Origin: Paractinoplanes polyasparticus
GTDB lineage: Bacteria; Actinomycetota; Actinomycetes; Mycobacteriales; Micromonosporaceae
DNA length: 64,000 nucleotides
Assembly (NCBI RefSeq): GCF_019710575.1
Contig: NZ_JAHWFK010000023.1
Coordinates: 1 to 64,000, forward strand
Direction of reading: 5' to 3'
Part shown: positions 23,328-34,463 of the stretch, piece by piece
Numbering within the stretch: position 1 is the stretch's first letter
How the letters are laid out: every line of letters begins with the position of its first letter
Made by a program: the position numbers and the translations under genes
Notes under the pieces: model-generated
Told to the model about the DNA's origin: nothing
Seen by the model: the letters and a program-made list of their open reading frames with translations, nothing else
The model's database searches: none

Positions 23328-24635
23328 ATGCCCATTTCCGGCTTTCCCGAATGGATGCCGCCGCAGCGCATGATCGAGCAGCGGGTCCTCGACCGGATCC
23401 GCTCCACCTTCGAGCTGTACGGCTTCTCCCCGCTCGAGACCCGTTCCGTCGAGCCGCTCGAGACCCTGGTGAGCAAGGGGGAGACGTCCAAGGAGGTCTA
23501 CCTGCTGCGCCGCCTGCAGGCCGACGAGAACGCCAAGGACGACGACCAGCTCGGCCTGCACTTCGACCTGACCGTGCCGTTCGCCCGGTTCGTCGTCGAG
23601 AACGCGGGCAAGCTGCAGTTCCCGTTCCGGCGCTACCAGATCCAGAAGGTGTGGCGCGGCGAGCGCCCGCAGGAGGGCCGCTACCGCGAGTTCCTGCAGG
23701 CCGACATCGACGTGGTCAACCGCGGCGAGCTGCCCTTCCACTACGACACCGAGATGCCGCTGGTGATCGGGGACGCGCTCGGCGGCCTGCCGATCCCGCG
23801 CATCCGCATCCAGGTCAACAACCGCAAGGTCTGCGAGGGCTTCTACCGTGGGCTCGGCCTCGCGGACACGGCGCAGGTTCTGCGTACGGTCGACAAGCTC
23901 GACAAGATCGGCCCGGCCCGCGTGGCCGAGGCGCTGATCGAGACCGCCGGCGCGACCCGGGCCCAGGCCGAGGCGTGCCTCGAACTGGCTGCCATCTCGG
24001 CTGACGACGGCTCCTTCGTGGACGCCGTCCGCAAGCTCGGGGTGAACGACCCGCTGCTCGACGAGGGCCTGAACGAGCTGCTGCAGGTGGTCGAGACGGC
24101 CCGCGAGAACGCGCCCGGCCTGGTTGTGGCCGAGCTGAAGATCGCGCGCGGGCTCGACTACTACACCGGCACCGTCTACGAGACGCAGTTGCAGGGCTAC
24201 GAGCGGTTCGGCTCGATCAGCTCGGGCGGCCGCTACGACAACCTGGCCTCGGCCGGCAACGAGCGGTTCCCCGGCGTCGGCTACTCGATCGGCGTGTCCC
24301 GGATGCTCGGCGTGCTCTTCGGGCAGAACGCCCTGAGCGTGTCGCGATCCGTGCCGACCTGTGTGCTGGTCGCCCTGCCCAACGAAGATCAACGGCCGTC
24401 CTGCGTACGCATCGCCGCCGCCCTCCGCCGCCGCGGCATCCCGACCGAGGTCGCGCCGTCCGCGGCGAAGTTCGGCAAGCAGATCCAGTACGCGGACCGT
24501 CGCGGGATTCCCTACGTGTGGTTCCCGGGCGAGCCCGACACGGTGAAGGACATCCGCTCCGGCGACCAGGTCGAGGCCGACGCCACCACCTGGCAGCCGC
24601 CCGCCGGCGACCTGCACCCGGTGATCGCCGGCTAG
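23328..24635 (+). CDS. hisS: Histidyl-tRNA synthetase
   Basis: This class II aminoacyl-tRNA synthetase charges tRNA-His. The 435-aa protein has the HisRS-specific EPLETLVSKGETSKEVYLL block, motif 2 (FRRYQIQKVWRGERPQEGRY), the histidine-A motif ARGLDYYTGTVYE, motif 3 (GGRYDNL and GYSIGVSRML) and a C-terminal anticodon-binding domain (CVLVALPNEDQR). GAGGAG precedes the ATG. It probably shares a transcript with the upstream metallo-hydrolase and ends at the hairpin that follows. Confidence 0.95.
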   Translation: MPISGFPEWMPPQRMIEQRVLDRIRSTFELYGFSPLETRSVEPLETLVSKGETSKEVYLLRRLQADENAKDDDQLGLHFDLTVPFARFVVENAGKLQFPFRRYQIQKVWRGERPQEGRYREFLQADIDVVNRGELPFHYDTEMPLVIGDALGGLPIPRIRIQVNNRKVCEGFYRGLGLADTAQVLRTVDKLDKIGPARVAEALIETAGATRAQAEACLELAAISADDGSFVDAVRKLGVNDPLLDEGLNELLQVVETARENAPGLVVAELKIARGLDYYTGTVYETQLQGYERFGSISSGGRYDNLASAGNERFPGVGYSIGVSRMLGVLFGQNALSVSRSVPTCVLVALPNEDQRPSCVRIAAALRRRGIPTEVAPSAAKFGKQIQYADRRGIPYVWFPGEPDTVKDIRSGDQVEADATTWQPPAGDLHPVIAG

Positions 24636-24647
24636 CGCGGCGCCCGG

Positions 24648-24682
24648 CCGGCGTCCCGTCGCCTCATCCTGCGGGACGCCGG
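24648..24682 (+). terminator. Hairpin terminator after hisS
   Basis: Perfect arms CCGGCGTCCCG and CGGGACGCCGG enclose a 13-base loop, 12 bases after the hisS stop. There is no T-run. Confidence 0.72.
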
Positions 24683-24713
24683 GACGCCGCGCGGGCGGCA
24701 GCGCGTACCCTTA

Positions 24714-24744
24714 CCTACGGTGCCGTAAGTTACGGCACCGTAGG
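24714..24744. promoter_or_regulatory. 31-bp perfect palindrome, likely TetR-type operator
   Basis: CCTACGGTGCCGTAA and its exact complement TTACGGCACCGTAGG flank a single central G. The palindrome lies directly upstream of the desaturase start, overlapping its GGGAG ribosome site. Size, symmetry and the TACGG/CCGTA half-sites resemble TetR-family operators. No TetR gene is in the window, so the regulator would act in trans. Confidence 0.75.
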
Positions 24745-24755
24745 GAGTGATCGTC

Positions 24756-25682
24756 ATGCCGCTGGACCAGACCTCGTTGCTCCTCGAACTGGAGCCCGTC
24801 GTGGCGACCAACCTCGACCGGCATCTGTCGCTGGCCAAGGAGTGGTTCCCCCACGAGTACGTGCCGTGGAGCGAGGGCCGCACGTTCGACGGCCTGCTGG
24901 GCGGCGAGCCCTACCGGCCGACCGACTCGCCGCTGCCCGACGTCGCGCGTACGGCGCTGATCGTCAACCTGCTCACCGAGGACAACCTGCCCTCGTACCA
25001 CCACGAGATCGCGACGCTCTTCGGCCGCGACGGCGCCTGGGGCACATGGGTGCACCGCTGGACCGCCGAGGAGGGCCGGCACGGGATCGCGCTGCGCGAC
25101 TACCTGACGGTGACCCGGGCCGTCGACCCGGTCGAGCTGGAACGGGCCCGCATGACCCACATGGAGGCCGGTTACTCCAACGGCCACCCCGACGAGATCC
25201 TGCACTCGATCGCGTACGTCGCCTTCCAGGAGCTCGCGACCCGCATCTCCCACCGCAACACCGGCAAGGCCACGGGCGACCCGATCGCCGAGCAGTTGCT
25301 GGCGCGGGTGGCGGCCGACGAGAACCTGCACATGGTCTTCTACCGGAACCTGCTGGCGGCGGCGTTCGACCTCGACCCCAACCACGCGATGCGCGCCGTC
25401 ACCGACGTGGTCGCCGCCTTCGAGATGCCCGGCGCCAACATCGAGGGCTTCGGCCGCAAGGCGCTGTCGATCGCGCTGGCCGGCATCTACGACCTGCGCC
25501 AGCACCGCGACGAGGTGCTGCAGCCCGTGCTGCGCCAGTGGGACGTCTTCGGGCGTACCGACCTGGACGGGGACGGCGAGAAGGCCCGCGAGGAGCTCGC
25601 CGCTCACATGGACGAGCTGGAGGCTCAGGCCGCCCGGTTCGAGGAGAAGCGAGAGGCCCGGCGGCAGCGTCTGCAGCGCTGA
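24756..25682 (+). CDS. Acyl-ACP desaturase (ferritin-like di-iron)
   Basis: The 308-aa enzyme belongs to the soluble acyl-[acyl-carrier-protein] desaturase family. Carboxylate/histidine di-iron ligands are visible: E75, E106-x2-H109 (EEGRHG), E159 and E189-x2-H192 (DENLH). It should introduce a double bond into acyl chains for membrane fluidity control. The ATG at 24756 is preferred to the GTG at 24747 because of spacing from GGGAG and because the family starts near this point. A 31-bp palindrome upstream indicates tight repression, as known for mycobacterial desA genes. Confidence 0.9.
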   Translation: MPLDQTSLLLELEPVVATNLDRHLSLAKEWFPHEYVPWSEGRTFDGLLGGEPYRPTDSPLPDVARTALIVNLLTEDNLPSYHHEIATLFGRDGAWGTWVHRWTAEEGRHGIALRDYLTVTRAVDPVELERARMTHMEAGYSNGHPDEILHSIAYVAFQELATRISHRNTGKATGDPIAEQLLARVAADENLHMVFYRNLLAAAFDLDPNHAMRAVTDVVAAFEMPGANIEGFGRKALSIALAGIYDLRQHRDEVLQPVLRQWDVFGRTDLDGDGEKAREELAAHMDELEAQAARFEEKREARRQRLQR

Positions 25683-25686
25683 CCGC

Positions 25687-26193
25687 TCATTCGGCCAGCG
25701 GGAACAACATGCAGCTGGACATGGCCTGAGCCACCAGCCGGCCCGACCCGTCGGACAGGCGGGCCTCGGCGAGGGCCGTCCGGCGGCCGCTCTGCAGCAC
25801 CGAGCCGGTGCAGGTGAGGCGGCCCGAGGCGAGGGTGATCGGGCGCAGGAACTTCACGTTGAGGTCGAGGCTGGTGTAGCCGACGCCGGCCGGCAGCGTG
25901 CTGTGGACCGAGCAGGCGGCCGCGGTGTCGAGCAGCGTCGAGATGACGCCGCCGTGCATGGAGCCCAACGGGTTGTAGTGGAATTCCTGCGGGTCGAGCA
26001 GCAGGGTCACCGAGCCGTGCTCGACCCGCATGGCGGCCAGGTCGATCAGCTGCATGATGGGCGGCGCGGGTAGCGAGCCGTCGGCCATGCCCTGCAGCAG
26101 TTCCAGACCGGTGCGGCGGCCGATCAGGTCCGCGTGCAACGCCGGGTCGCTCCAGCTGAAGGTTCGGGTCCGGTCCTGCTGGGTCTGCTTCAT
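25687..26193 (-). CDS. PaaI-family hotdog thioesterase
   Basis: The 168-aa protein has the hotdog-fold thioesterase signature NPLGSMHGGVISTLLDTAAA (about 75-94), with the catalytic Asp near 89 and the glycine-rich substrate loop. It also has the typical LDLNVKFLRPI strand. Such enzymes hydrolyse acyl-CoA or aryl-CoA thioesters. It ends four bases from the convergent desaturase stop and is divergent from the HxlR regulator by about 55 bases, which makes HxlR its possible controller. Confidence 0.87.
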   Translation of the reverse strand: MKQTQQDRTRTFSWSDPALHADLIGRRTGLELLQGMADGSLPAPPIMQLIDLAAMRVEHGSVTLLLDPQEFHYNPLGSMHGGVISTLLDTAAACSVHSTLPAGVGYTSLDLNVKFLRPITLASGRLTCTGSVLQSGRRTALAEARLSDGSGRLVAQAMSSCMLFPLAE

Positions 26194-26248
26194 GGACGCA
26201 GGTTCGCACCCGCTTGCTGGGTCTGTCCAGTGGACTTAGGGTTCTGTC

Positions 26249-26731
26249 ATGAGTTCCACAGCGGCACCGGAGGCCCTGGACTGGTCGGTCGACACGTGCA
26301 CGGTGGCGCGGGCGATGGAGATCCTGGGCGAGAAGTGGACCGTCGTCGTGCTGCGTGAGGTGTTCTCGGGCATCCGCCGCTTCGACGACATGCGGGTGCG
26401 CACCGGCATACCGCGGCAGGTGCTGACCAACCGGCTCGCCATGCTGGTCGACAACGGGGTGCTGCGCCGCGTGCCCTATCAGCAGCCGGGGGCACGGGCC
26501 CGGAACGAGTACCGGCTGACCCCCAAGGGGTTCGACCTCTATCCGGTGCTGATCGCGGTGGCCGCCTGGGGCGACCGCTATCTGGCCGAGCCGGAGGGCC
26601 CGCCGCTGGTCTACGAACACCGTGACTGCGGGGCCCGCGCCCACGTCGAGATCCACTGCGACGCGGGGCACGACGTCAGCGATTTCCGGCAAGTGCTGCC
26701 CAGGCCCGGGCCCGGGGCCCGCCGCCGCTAG
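26249..26731 (+). CDS. HxlR-family winged-helix transcriptional regulator
   Basis: The 160-aa protein matches HxlR: the N-terminal C17 (DTCTVARAMEILGEKWT), the helix-turn-helix with RRFDDMRVRTGIPRQVLTNR, and the wing LRRVPYQQPGARARNEYRLT. The conserved Cys senses electrophiles or redox state in some members. It is divergent from the thioesterase gene and 9 bases before an MFS exporter, so it may regulate both. Two further Cys lie in the C-terminal part (DCGARAHVEIHCD), as in metal- or redox-binding tails. Confidence 0.86.
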   Translation: MSSTAAPEALDWSVDTCTVARAMEILGEKWTVVVLREVFSGIRRFDDMRVRTGIPRQVLTNRLAMLVDNGVLRRVPYQQPGARARNEYRLTPKGFDLYPVLIAVAAWGDRYLAEPEGPPLVYEHRDCGARAHVEIHCDAGHDVSDFRQVLPRPGPGARRR

Positions 26732-26740
26732 ATTCGCTTC

Positions 26741-28315
26741 GTGGATTCACCCTGGGCGCCGCTGCGGGGGCGCGTGTTCCGGATGCTCTGGATCGCGGTG
26801 CTGGCCGGCAACGTCGGCACCTGGATGCAGACGGTCGGCGCGCAGTGGCTGGTCGTCGAGGAGCCGGACGCGGCCACCTGGACCAGCCTGGTGCAGACCG
26901 TGACCATGCTGCCGGTGCTGCTGCTCGCCCTGCCGGCCGGCGCGATCGCCGATGTGCTCGACCGGCGGCGGTTGCTGATGGCCGTACAGACCACGTTGTT
27001 CCTGGTCGGGACGCTGCTGACCGTGCTCACAGCGCTGGGCCGGATGCCGCCGCCGCTGCTGCTCCTCTTCACGTTCCTGCTCGGCGTCGGGCAGGCGCTG
27101 ACCCTGCCCACCTGGCAGGCTGTCATCCCCGAGATCGTGTCCCGCGCCGAACTGCCGGCCGCGTCCGCGCTCGGCGCCGTCAACACCAACCTGGCCCGCT
27201 CGGCCGGTCCGGCGGTTGCGGGCCTGCTGGTGGCCCACATCGGGCCGGCCGCCGTCTTCGCGCTCAACGCGATCTCGTACGCCGTGTTCGCGCTCGCCCT
27301 GGTCTTCTGGCATCGCCCGCCGAAGAAGGGGCCCAGCCACCCGGAGCGTTTCGGCCCCGCCGTGCGGGCGGGCGGGCGCTTCGTGCGGTACGCGCCGGCC
27401 GTACGCCGTCTGTTGATCCGGGTGATCCTGTTCGTCCTGCCCGGCAGCGTCGTCTGGGGTTTGCTGCCCGTGGTCGCGCACCAGGAGTTGCGCCTGGGCG
27501 CGAGCGGCTACGGCGTGCTGCTGGCCGCCCTGGGCGTCGGGGCGATCGCCGGCGCGCTGCTCATGCCCCGGATCCGCCGTGTCATGAGCGCCAACCGCCT
27601 GATCGTCGTGGCCGGCCTGAGCTACGGCGGCGCTCTGGTCGTCGTCGCGGTGGCGCCGCACGAAGCCGCGGTCGGCGCGGTGCTGGTGCTGGCCGGCGCG
27701 GCCTGGATGACGCTGGTCTCGCGGATGAACGCGACCCTGCAACTGCTGCTGCCGAACTGGGTACGCGCCCGGGGTTTCGGCATTTACCAGGTCGTCTTCG
27801 CGGGTGCCCAGGCTGTGGGCGCGCTCGCGTGGGGTCAGGTCGCCGAGTGGGCCGGCCTGCCCGTGACGTTCGTCGCGGCCGCCGTGCTGATGCTGATGGG
27901 CACGGCGACCGTGTGGTGGCTGCCGGTGCACGAACATGACGACGCCGACCGCAGCCCGGCCGTCTACTGGGCCGAGCCGCACATCATGCTCGAGCCCCAC
28001 GCCGAAGAGGGCCCCGTGCTGGTCACCGCGGTTTACCGGGTACGGGACGACCGGGCGGCCGAGTTCGTGGCGGCGATGGACGCCGTGCGGCTCACCCGGT
28101 TGCGCACCGGGGCGACGCGGTGGGGCCTGTTCCGCGACGGGGAGGACCCGGTCCGCTACGTCGAGGTCTATCAGGTGCCCACCTGGGAGGACCATCTGCG
28201 GCAGCACGAGGGCCGGCTGACCGGCAGCGATGAGGAGGTGGAGCAGCGGGCGTGGGCGCTGGCCGAGGGCCCGGCCGAGGTGACCCACCTGCTTCCCACC
28301 GACAAAGACGATTAG
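26741..28315 (+). CDS. MFS transporter of the MFS_3/EntS type with C-terminal ferredoxin-like domain
   Basis: The 524-aa protein has about 11-12 TM helices (residues 10-400), with the MFS loop DVLDRRRLL and GWMQTVGAQW-like start typical of the enterobactin-exporter group. About 110 residues follow (VLVTAVYRVRDDRAAEFVAAM onward) with the dimeric alpha-beta barrel pattern of the antibiotic-biosynthesis-monooxygenase fold. That domain is normal for MFS_3 proteins. It is probably an exporter of a small molecule or siderophore; the substrate is unknown. It starts with GTG just after the HxlR gene. Confidence 0.86.
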   Translation: MDSPWAPLRGRVFRMLWIAVLAGNVGTWMQTVGAQWLVVEEPDAATWTSLVQTVTMLPVLLLALPAGAIADVLDRRRLLMAVQTTLFLVGTLLTVLTALGRMPPPLLLLFTFLLGVGQALTLPTWQAVIPEIVSRAELPAASALGAVNTNLARSAGPAVAGLLVAHIGPAAVFALNAISYAVFALALVFWHRPPKKGPSHPERFGPAVRAGGRFVRYAPAVRRLLIRVILFVLPGSVVWGLLPVVAHQELRLGASGYGVLLAALGVGAIAGALLMPRIRRVMSANRLIVVAGLSYGGALVVVAVAPHEAAVGAVLVLAGAAWMTLVSRMNATLQLLLPNWVRARGFGIYQVVFAGAQAVGALAWGQVAEWAGLPVTFVAAAVLMLMGTATVWWLPVHEHDDADRSPAVYWAEPHIMLEPHAEEGPVLVTAVYRVRDDRAAEFVAAMDAVRLTRLRTGATRWGLFRDGEDPVRYVEVYQVPTWEDHLRQHEGRLTGSDEEVEQRAWALAEGPAEVTHLLPTDKDD

Positions 28316-28432
28316 CCCGATGTTTCGGTTTTATTGCGATTAATCTCAGGGGTGGCCGCTCCGGCCGGGTGCCACCCGCCCGTGCTGCCCGCCGGGGCAC
28401 GCCTTCCAGATCACCGGCCGGGAGCCCCGCCC

Positions 28433-31165
28433 ATGAAGATCGAGAGCCTGCGCCGCCTGCGCGGACCGAACGTGTATCTCTCCCGGCCGGCTGTGGTAGC
28501 GCGGCTGCATCTGGGCCGGCTGACCGGCGTCGAGACCTCCGACGTCACCGGCTTCGCGGAGCGGTTGCTGCGCGCCCTGCCCGGACTGGCCGAGCACCAC
28601 TGCGCGTCCGGTGCGCCGGGCGGGTTCGTCAGCCGGATGCGCGGCGGCACCTACTTCGGGCACGTCACCGAGCACGTCTGCCTGGAGCTGTCCCAGATGA
28701 TCGGCCGCGACGTCAGCTTCGGCCGCACGGTGTCGGCGGGCGAGCCCGGCTGCTACAACCTGATCCTCGAGTGCCCGGTCGACGAGTCACCCGGCTCGGA
28801 CGTGCCCCGCGACCTGCTCGACGCCGCCGTCGAACTGGTGCTGGCGGTCGAACAGGGCGGGACGGGGGCGCCCGATCTGGCCGGCCTCGCGGCGCGGGCC
28901 GAACGGGAGGCGGCCGGGCCGAGCACCCGGTCGATCATCGCTGCGGCCCGCCGGCGGGGCATCCCGGTCGAGCGCTACGACGACCTGAGCCTGCTGCGGC
29001 TGGGCTGGGGCACCCGCCGCCGGATGGCCTGGGCCGCGATGACCGACCGGACCAGTGGGGTGGGCATCGACATCGCCGGCGACAAGCAGGTGACGCGCCG
29101 GCTGCTCGACGAGGCCGGCGTGCCCATGCCCGCGGGCGGGGCGGCGCGCACGGCCGGCGAAGCGCTGCGCTGGCTCGACCGGCTGGGCGGCCCGGTCGTC
29201 GTCAAACCCCGCTGCGGCCGGCAGGGCGAGCATGTCGCGCTCCATCTGCGTACGACCGCAGAGGTCGAGCGGGCCTTCGCCGAGGCCGGCGGGGACGTGA
29301 TCGTCGAGCGGCAGCTGGACGGCCGCGACTATCGCGTGCTGGTGGTGGCGGGCGAGGTCGTGGCCGCCGCCGAACGCATCGCCGCCGAGGTGGTGGGCGA
29401 CGGCTCCAGTACGGTCGACGCGCTGGTCGGAAAGGTCAACGCCGATCCGCGGCGCGGGGTGGGGCACTCCCGCGTGCTGACCCGGATCACGGCCGACCCC
29501 CGGATGCTGGAGCGCCAGGGCCTGACCGGCGACAGCGTTCCGGCCGCGGGCGCCGTGGTGCGGCTGGCTGCCACCGGCAATCTGTCCACCGGCGCCACCA
29601 GCTGCGACGTGACCGACCAGGTACACGCCGACGTGGCCCGGCTGTGCCTGCGGGTCACCGCGCTGCTCGGTCTCGACATCGCCGGCATCGACCTGCGGCT
29701 GCCCGGCATCGCCGAGCCGCTGCCCCCGGCGGCCGCCGGTGACGAGGTCACGGCCGGGGTGATCGAGGTCAACGCCGTACCGGGCCTGCGGATGCACCTC
29801 GCCCCGGTGCGCGGGCGCTCGCGGGACGTGGGCGACGCCATCGTGCGGGCGATGTTCCCGGCCGGATCCGACGGGCGGATCCCGACGGTCGCGGTGACCG
29901 GCACGAACGGCAAGACGACGGTGACCCGGATGACCGGGCACCTGCTGGCCGACATCGGCCTGCGGGTGGGCCTGGCGACCACGGACGACGTGCGGATCGA
30001 CGGCCGGGTGGTCTACCGCGCCGACGCCACCGGGCCGTTGTCGGCGCAGATGGTGCTCGGCGACCCGGGCGTGCAGGCCGCGGTGCTCGAGACGGCCCGC
30101 GGTGGGCTGCTTCGGCGCGGGCTGGGCTACGACTGGTCGGACGTGGGGGTGCTGACCAACATCACCGCCGACCACCTGGGGCAGGACGGGCTGGACACGG
30201 TCGAGGACCTGGCCCACGTCAAGGCGCTGGTGGCCGAGCGGGTGCGCGACGGCGGCACGCTGGTGCTCAACGCCGACGACCCGTGGGTGCGCACCCTCGT
30301 CGACCGGCCGCGGGTGCGCGCCGACCGCAAGCGGATCGTCTGGTTCTCGCTCGACCCGGGCCAGCCCGTGCTGCACGAGCACCTGGCCCGGGGCGCGACC
30401 GCGTACCTGCTGCACGACGGCTGGGTGGTGCAGCAGACCGGGGCGCGGCGGACCCCCCTGATGCGGGCGGCGGAGATTCCCGGGGCGTACGGGGGAGCGG
30501 CGCCGCACATGGTGGCCAACGCCCTGGCCGCGATCGCAGCCGCCCGGGCCCTGGGCGCGGGACAGGAGGCGGTGTGCCGGCGGCTGGCCGAGTTCGACCC
30601 GGTGGTCGACAACGCGGGCCGGGGCACGCTGCTTCGCCTCGGGGACGTGTCGGTGTTCGTCGACTATGCGCACAACCCGGCGGCGCTGGCGGCGACGGTG
30701 CGGACGCTGCACCGGCTCTGGGGCCCGGACCGCTGTGTCGCGGCGGTGACCCTGCCCGGCGACCGGCGCGACGACCTGCTCGCGGCGTGCGCGCAGGTGA
30801 TCGCCGACGGCGTCTCCCGGGTCGTTCTCTACGAGGACGAGGACCCGCGCGGGCGTCTGCCGGGGGAGGTGTCCGCATTGGTGGAACGCGAGATGCGCGT
30901 CCGCCGGCCGAAGCTCACCGCCGTGCCGGCGCCCGACGTGCGCGACGCCATCGCGGAGGCGCTGGGTCTGGCCGTGCCGGGTGACGTGGTCCTGGTGCTC
31001 TACGAGAAGCTCGCGCCGGTGCTCGGGCTGCTGGCCGATCTCGGCGCTGTGCCGGCCGGCGCGGCCGTGCCGGCGCTCCCGGGCCGCGCTCCGTGGTCCA
31101 CCGTGTCGCCGGCAAGATCAATAATGGGGAACGGACGTGTTCCCATCCCCGGATACCACAGCTGA
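28433..31165 (+). CDS. cphA: Cyanophycin synthetase
   Basis: The 910-aa protein polymerises Asp and Arg into cyanophycin, a nitrogen reserve. The N-terminal domain (1-160, starting MKIESLRRLRGPNVYLSRPA) precedes an ATP-grasp domain (about 210-470) and a Mur ligase-like domain (about 485-880) with the P-loop TGTNGKTT near 486-493 and VFVDYAHNPAAL. Length and domain order match the family. The ATG at 28433 has GGGAG upstream. No cyanophycinase or isoaspartyl dipeptidase is adjacent, so turnover genes must lie elsewhere. The upstream gap contains a short AT-rich tract near 28320-28345. Confidence 0.92.
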   Translation: MKIESLRRLRGPNVYLSRPAVVARLHLGRLTGVETSDVTGFAERLLRALPGLAEHHCASGAPGGFVSRMRGGTYFGHVTEHVCLELSQMIGRDVSFGRTVSAGEPGCYNLILECPVDESPGSDVPRDLLDAAVELVLAVEQGGTGAPDLAGLAARAEREAAGPSTRSIIAAARRRGIPVERYDDLSLLRLGWGTRRRMAWAAMTDRTSGVGIDIAGDKQVTRRLLDEAGVPMPAGGAARTAGEALRWLDRLGGPVVVKPRCGRQGEHVALHLRTTAEVERAFAEAGGDVIVERQLDGRDYRVLVVAGEVVAAAERIAAEVVGDGSSTVDALVGKVNADPRRGVGHSRVLTRITADPRMLERQGLTGDSVPAAGAVVRLAATGNLSTGATSCDVTDQVHADVARLCLRVTALLGLDIAGIDLRLPGIAEPLPPAAAGDEVTAGVIEVNAVPGLRMHLAPVRGRSRDVGDAIVRAMFPAGSDGRIPTVAVTGTNGKTTVTRMTGHLLADIGLRVGLATTDDVRIDGRVVYRADATGPLSAQMVLGDPGVQAAVLETARGGLLRRGLGYDWSDVGVLTNITADHLGQDGLDTVEDLAHVKALVAERVRDGGTLVLNADDPWVRTLVDRPRVRADRKRIVWFSLDPGQPVLHEHLARGATAYLLHDGWVVQQTGARRTPLMRAAEIPGAYGGAAPHMVANALAAIAAARALGAGQEAVCRRLAEFDPVVDNAGRGTLLRLGDVSVFVDYAHNPAALAATVRTLHRLWGPDRCVAAVTLPGDRRDDLLAACAQVIADGVSRVVLYEDEDPRGRLPGEVSALVEREMRVRRPKLTAVPAPDVRDAIAEALGLAVPGDVVLVLYEKLAPVLGLLADLGAVPAGAAVPALPGRAPWSTVSPARSIMGNGRVPIPGYHS

Positions 31166-31662
31166 GAGTGACCGTCTCAGATTGGCACATCGAATAGGTT
31201 GATCAGAGGATGCGGCTGACCGTTCAGGCGGGGTTGCACTGGTAGATCCTTCAACAATTGCTCCAGGGCGATTATTTGTCGACTATTTGGAGCAACTGCT
31301 ATGCGTGACAGCACGGCGACAGTTTGTTGAACCCTCCACCCTGGATGGTGGCAAACTTATGCTGGGAGAAACTTCCGATGAAGCGGGCATTTGCCTCTAA
31401 CTCGGGTTGATGCTCCCAGGAAACAGTCAGGGATCCGACTTTCGGGTACTGGACGGGCACCCGTCGCGGGTGCGATCGGCCCCGGAACGGACTGTGACGA
31501 TCCGCAGGTAAGACCACATGTGCGCGGGATCGTGAGGGGGCCGATCATCGGCTAGCATCCCTTCCGTCGATGGGGAAAACCCGGCACCCCGCCGGGCACC
31601 CCGACGCCGAGAAGCATGGCGGTGCAACTCGGTGTTTCTTTCAGGCGCGCATGTGGGGGCAC
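31166..31662. other. Intergenic region of 497 bp, no convincing gene
   Basis: Base composition is visibly less GC-rich than the surroundings between about 31200 and 31440. An inverted pair TTGCTCCA/TGGAGCAA brackets about 31257-31290, and a hairpin GCACCCG-TCG-CGGGTGC lies at 31457-31473. A 72-codon minus-strand open frame (31299-31517) has no recognisable family or ribosome site. The last 100 bases probably hold the kinase promoter. Confidence 0.5.
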
Positions 31663-33756
<2,094 letters not shown>

Positions 33757-33771
33757 CAGCACCTTGACGAA

Positions 33772-33801
33772 GAAGGACCGGCTCACTCGAGCCGGTCCTT
33801 C
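33772..33801 (+). terminator. Hairpin terminator after the kinase gene
   Basis: Perfect 12-bp arms GAAGGACCGGCT and AGCCGGTCCTTC enclose CACTCG, followed by TCCTTGTGT. The rest of the gap to 34053 holds a TAGGGT -10-like hexamer near 33880 and a small hairpin TGCCGC-GAGAA-GCGGCA (33996-34012). Confidence 0.85.
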
Positions 33802-34053
33802 TCCTTGTGTCCGGCGAGCTGTCGGGATCTGAACTGAGCCGCGGTGAAAACCAGACGTCACAGCCCCGGTCACGGAGTTAGGGTGAAGGTGATGATCAGG
33901 ACAGTTTCCTCCGAGTCGCCCGGCGTGGCGGCCGGGCGGGGGCGGCGCCTGGGCAAAGATGAGATAGCGGAACTGGGCGTAGGCACGGTCTGAAATGCCG
34001 CGAGAAGCGGCAATGCCTGCTGCGCACAGAAGTCTTCCATCGGGGAGTTCGAC

Positions 34054-34308
34054 ATGATCAGCATCGTCCGGGATCTGGCAGCGGAGGCACTGTTCGTCTC
34101 CGACCTGCAGCCCTCGCAGTGCCCCAGCCATGAGGCGGTGGAGCGTGCGGTGACCACGATGATCCTGCAGTACGGCAGCGACGGCTGTGCGGCGAGCGTG
34201 GCCCTGGAGTTCGGTGACCACCCGGACACGGCGGTCCGCCGGATGCACTGGGTCCACGCCGAACTGACCGAGGTCCTCGAGCCTCGCCGGGACGTCGTTC
34301 TGCACTGA
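34054..34308 (+). CDS. Small conserved actinobacterial protein, function unknown
   Basis: The 84-aa protein begins MISIVRDLAAEALFVSDLQP and has the ALFVSDLQPS motif found in short proteins across actinomycetes. No function is established that I can name. GGGGAG lies upstream of the ATG. It contains two Cys and one Trp and looks like a small folded cytosolic protein. It lies between the kinase and the sigma factor in the same direction, with about 155 bases before the latter. Confidence 0.72.
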   Translation: MISIVRDLAAEALFVSDLQPSQCPSHEAVERAVTTMILQYGSDGCAASVALEFGDHPDTAVRRMHWVHAELTEVLEPRRDVVLH

Positions 34309-34463
34309 GAACGGCCCCGCCGGCCCCACGGCAAAACCTGAGTCGTTTTCACGAAAAGCACCTGAAAAGCAACCGAGTTCGGCCGCCTTCGCACCTTTCG
34401 ACGGCAAAAGTCTTCCTCGTCAGCCGGTTTCACCCAACCGGTCGTATGAGCGAGGAGGCCTAC

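Noticed and set aside
26741..28315. C-terminal domain of the MFS protein as a novel gene fusion
   Set aside because: The ferredoxin-like tail is a normal part of the MFS_3 family, so it is not unusual.
31299..31517. 72-codon minus-strand open frame in the low-GC spacer
   Set aside because: No ribosome site, no recognisable motif, and no neighbour with which it would form an operon. Kept only as part of the intergenic description.
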